Positions 61,158 to 64,000 of a stretch of 64,000 nucleotides of DNA are shown piece by piece (position 1 is the stretch's first letter; each line of letters opens with the position of its first letter). Below the pieces are notes generated by a model. The model was given only the letters and a program-made list of their open reading frames with translations. It was not told the DNA's origin and searched no databases. Both the position numbers and the translations under genes were made by a program. The DNA lies in the NCBI RefSeq assembly GCF_947179165.1, contig NC_077242.1, positions 39,440,097 to 39,504,096 of the forward strand. The letters are read 5' to 3'. This stretch comes from Solanum dulcamara (Eukaryota > Streptophyta > Magnoliopsida > Solanales > Solanaceae).

Positions 61158-61700
61158 TTCCTTTAGATATAGCCAAACCTTTAAGGTTGCCTACGTATCC
61201 ACAAATGGAAATCAGGTTTATACGTAGTTCGAAGATAAAAATTGAACATTATGTCAGGACTGCCTACGTATCCAAGTGGAATTAGGTCAGGACTTAGTTC
61301 AATCACAAAGGGGTAAATATAAGAATAAAAATATGTGATGCAATGATCGAACCTGACTCAGGCTGCATATGTATCCAAGTGAAATGAGGTCGTAATGTTG
61401 TTCGAGTACAATAGGAAAGTAAAATAATGCAATGATCAGGCCTGACTCAGGTTGTCCACGTATCCAAGCGGAATTAGGTTAGGACGTAGTTCAAATATAA
61501 TAGAAAGTGAAAATATGAAGGGACCAAATCTGACAAGGATTGCTGACCTATCCCACTGAGGGAAGTCAGGTCGAGCGTAGGTCTAAATACATGAAAATGA
61601 TATTTTTGGATTTTCTAAGGAAGGACCGAATCCGATTTGGGTTGCCTACATACCTCACCGTGGGAAATCAAGTCGAGATGTAGTTTTGTTACAGGAATGT
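61158..61700. repeat. about 90-bp diverged tandem repeats, 6 copies
   Basis: The plus-strand unit carries ggttgcctacgtatcc, then gaa(t)tcaggt and a gtagttc word. Core positions are near 61190, 61263, 61365, 61455, 61542 and 61644 (spacing 73-102 bp). The type is commonly seen downstream of pol in Solanaceae Tat/Ogre elements. Confidence 0.85.
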
Positions 61701-64000
61701 AAGAGTATAAAAAAAATGAAAGCTAGTCTTGATGTCTTCATATGTAGTACTTCTTGATGACTTCTGAATTGATTGGCTTCGTGCTCATTGTGTCGTCCAT
61801 TTCTTCCAAGATTATCACTCCTCTAGATAGTACTTTATGAACCATGTAAGGACCTTTCTAGTTTGGTGCATATTTCCCTATAACTTCTCCTTGGTGAGGA
61901 ACTATCTCTTTAATACTAAATGTCCCAGTGTGAACTATCAAGGTTTGACTTTCTTGTTGAATGCTTTGGCCATTCTGTTCTGATAGAGTTGACCATGACA
62001 AACTATGTCCATTTTTTTCCTCATAAATGAGCATCAACTTTTTAATCCTACTATGAATCAATTCTACATCATCTAAACCGACCTCTTAAATAGTTCTTAA
62101 AGATGGTATTTCCACTTCAGCAGGTATTATTGCTTTTGAACCATAAACCAACATAAGGAGTTGCTCTAGTGGAAGCTATGATGGTGGTACGATAACCAAG
62201 CAGAGCATATGGTAACTTCTCGTGCCACTGTCTGTGACTATCCACTATCTTTCTTAAAATCTTTTTGATATTCTTGTTTGCTGCTTCAACTGCTCCATTC
62301 ATCTGTGGCTGATAAGTTATGGAATTTTGATGAGCAATCTTAAACCGCTCACAAATTTCCTTTATAAGATCGCTGTTGAGATTGGCCACATTATCTGTTA
62401 TGATTGATTCTGGAATCCCAAACTGACAAAGGATATTATTGCGAACAAAGTCTGCCACTACTTTCTTAGTCACTACCTTGTATATAGAAGATTCAACCCA
62501 TTTTGTGAAATAATCAATAGCCAAAAGGATGAAACGATGTCCATTTGATATAGGAGGCTCTATGAGTCCAATTACATCCATGCCTCAAGTGGCAAATGTC
62601 CAAAAGGAACCCATAATGTTGAGCTCATTTGGTGGAACTCATATAAAATCTCCATGCACTTGGCATTGATGACACTTCTGTATGTATCGAATGCTATCTC
62701 TCTCCATGGTCATCCCAAAATATCCAGCTCTTAAGATCTTCTTAGCTAGAGTGAATCCATTCATATAAGGACCATATGTTCCTGCATGTATTTCTTGTAA
62801 AAGCCTCATCGCTTCCTTAGTGTCAACACATCTCAGCAATCCTAAATCTAGAGTCCTCCTATATAGGATTTCTCCATTAAGAAAGAAATGATTGGCCATT
62901 CTTCTCAAAGTCCTTTTTTGCTTGTTTGTGGCATTTTTGGGCTATTCTCGTACTTCTATCAATCTCTTGATGTCATAGTACCATGGTCTTCCATCCAATT
63001 CCTTATCAACATAAAAACAATATACATGTCGATCATATAACTTTACTTCAATAGGGTTGATGTAATTCTTATCCGAATGTTGAATGATTGAGGATAATGT
63101 TGCCAAAGCATCGGTAAATTCATTTTGAGCTCGAGGGACATGTTTTTTTCAATCCTTTTAAATCTCCAACTCAACTCCTTTATGCAATGCAAATAAGGAA
63201 GGATCTTCACATTCTTAGCGGCCCATTCTCCTTGCACCTGATGAACCAATAAGTCAGAATCGTCTATGACCAAAAGCTCTTTGAAGTTCATGTCTATGAC
63301 TATTCTAAGTCCAATAATAAAGGCTTTATACTCAGCCATATCTATTTGTACAATCAAACCTAGTCTTGGCTGAAATTGGATAATATTGACCTATTTTTGA
63401 AATTAAGACAACTCCTATTCCGACTCCTTTGGAATTTGATGCTCTGTCAAAAAACATCTTCCAACCATCGTATGGTTCTAATATGTCTTCTCCTATAAAC
63501 AACATCTCTTCATCAGGGAAATAGGTTTTGAGCGGCTCGTAATTTTGATTCACTGGATTTTCTGCGAGGTGGTCAGCCAAGGCTTGTCCTTTGATGGTTT
63601 TTTGTGTCACGTACACAATGTCGAACTCGCTTAAAATTTTTTGCCACTTTGTCAATTTACTTGTAGGCATTGGCTTTTGAAATATGTACTTGATTTGATC
63701 TATTCTGGAGATCAAGTACATGGTGTATGCAGACAGGTAGTGCCTAAATTTCTGGGCGATCCAAGTCAAAGCACAACACGTTCATTCCAAAAAGGTATTT
63801 CTTGCCTCATACGGTGTGAAATTCTTGCTCAAGTAGTAAATGTCTTGCTCTCTTCTACCTATCTCATCATGCTGTCCCAATATGCATTAAAATGCATTAT
63901 CCATGACAGATAAGTATAGTAGCAATAGCCTCCAAGGCTCAGGTGGGACCAATACTGGCGGGTTGGACAAGTATTCTTTGATTTTATCCAAAGCCTTTTG
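61701..64000 (-). pseudogene. Tat/Ogre-like pol: RNase H, second RNase H, integrase (truncated by window edge)
   Basis: Read on the minus strand from the right edge: the first RNase H (from 64000 to about 63600, including LVPPEPWRLLL and ALTWIAQKFRHY). Then the second, archaeal-type RNase H typical of the Tat lineage, with aspartate in FDRASN near 63450, glutamate in MAEYKA near 63335 and aspartate in DDSDLL near 63270. A one-base insertion near 63340 shifts the frame. The integrase zinc finger (HAG...CHQC) lies at 62908-62639. The core at 62581-62117 keeps all three acidic residues (MDVIG, ITDN, AVEAANK). The tail HSRIKKL to GEVIGKYAPN lies at 62061-61858, then remnants to about 61730. Stops separate the pieces. 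Reverse transcriptase and gag should lie beyond 64000. In a working element these enzymes would mature and integrate the DNA copy. Confidence 0.9.

Larger units (their letters stand above)
59035..61700 (-). other. 3' non-coding region of Tat/Ogre-like element
   Basis: About 2.7 kb lies between the end of pol and the polypurine tract, with no protein motifs. It holds three different tandem-repeat blocks and one microsatellite, listed separately. A long non-coding region with tandem repeats at this place is known for Tat/Ogre elements. Confidence 0.75.

Overview
This window is repeat-dense plant nuclear DNA, most likely from a Solanaceae genome. The grounds are the LTR styles (TGTAACACCCC and TGTCACGACCC termini), TGGTATCAGAGC primer-binding sites, an Au-type SINE fragment, and Tekay/Del-like and Tat/Ogre-like gypsy pol sequences. 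The genus call is inference. I found no host protein gene, rRNA, tRNA or CRISPR array. Almost everything is retrotransposon sequence, much of it nested, and the coding remnants carry stops or frameshifts.

Layout. 1-10995: a minus-strand Ty3/gypsy element (A) with its 3' LTR cut by the window start, polypurine tract, collapsed gag-pol, primer-binding site and 5' LTR. One solo LTR (B) lies in its integrase sequence and another (C) in its 5' LTR. A sits in a plus-strand LTR (L, to 12056), and L sits in the reverse transcriptase of another gypsy element (F, pol to about 14690). 14717-26347: F-family LTRs, each followed by a primer-binding site, in a tandem LTR-internal-LTR array. Solo LTRs D and E lie in the first LTR; LTR pieces G and M lie in the internal part. 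26348-31094: 5' LTR, gag and part of pol of element H. 31095-52363: gypsy element I, inserted in the H reverse transcriptase, with degenerate pol.

39317-50903: a minus-strand LINE of about 11.6 kb inside the 3' LTR of I. It has a 21-bp target-site duplication and an A-rich tail. It carries a very long ORF1 (DUF4283-like domain plus CCHC knuckle), then ORF2 (endonuclease, reverse transcriptase, zf-RVT, RNase H) starting at an overlapping ATGA. After RNase H the same frame stays almost open for about 900 more codons. That extension holds repeated peptide units I do not recognise and is the most interesting object here.

52364-55197: H-type LTR sequence ending in an inverted repeat with arms of about 570 bp. 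55198-57480: mostly unassigned AT-rich DNA with a truncated SINE. About 57480-64000: the 3' part of a minus-strand Tat/Ogre-like element, with 3' LTR, polypurine tract, a 3' non-coding region holding three different tandem-repeat blocks, and pol (RNase H, second RNase H, integrase) running off the right edge.

How it fits together: the window records successive insertions (F, then L, then A, then B and C; H, then I, then the LINE). Solo-LTR formation and deletions have removed most internal regions. Boundaries were read by eye from TG/CA termini, duplications, primer-binding sites, polypurine tracts and comparison between copies in the window.
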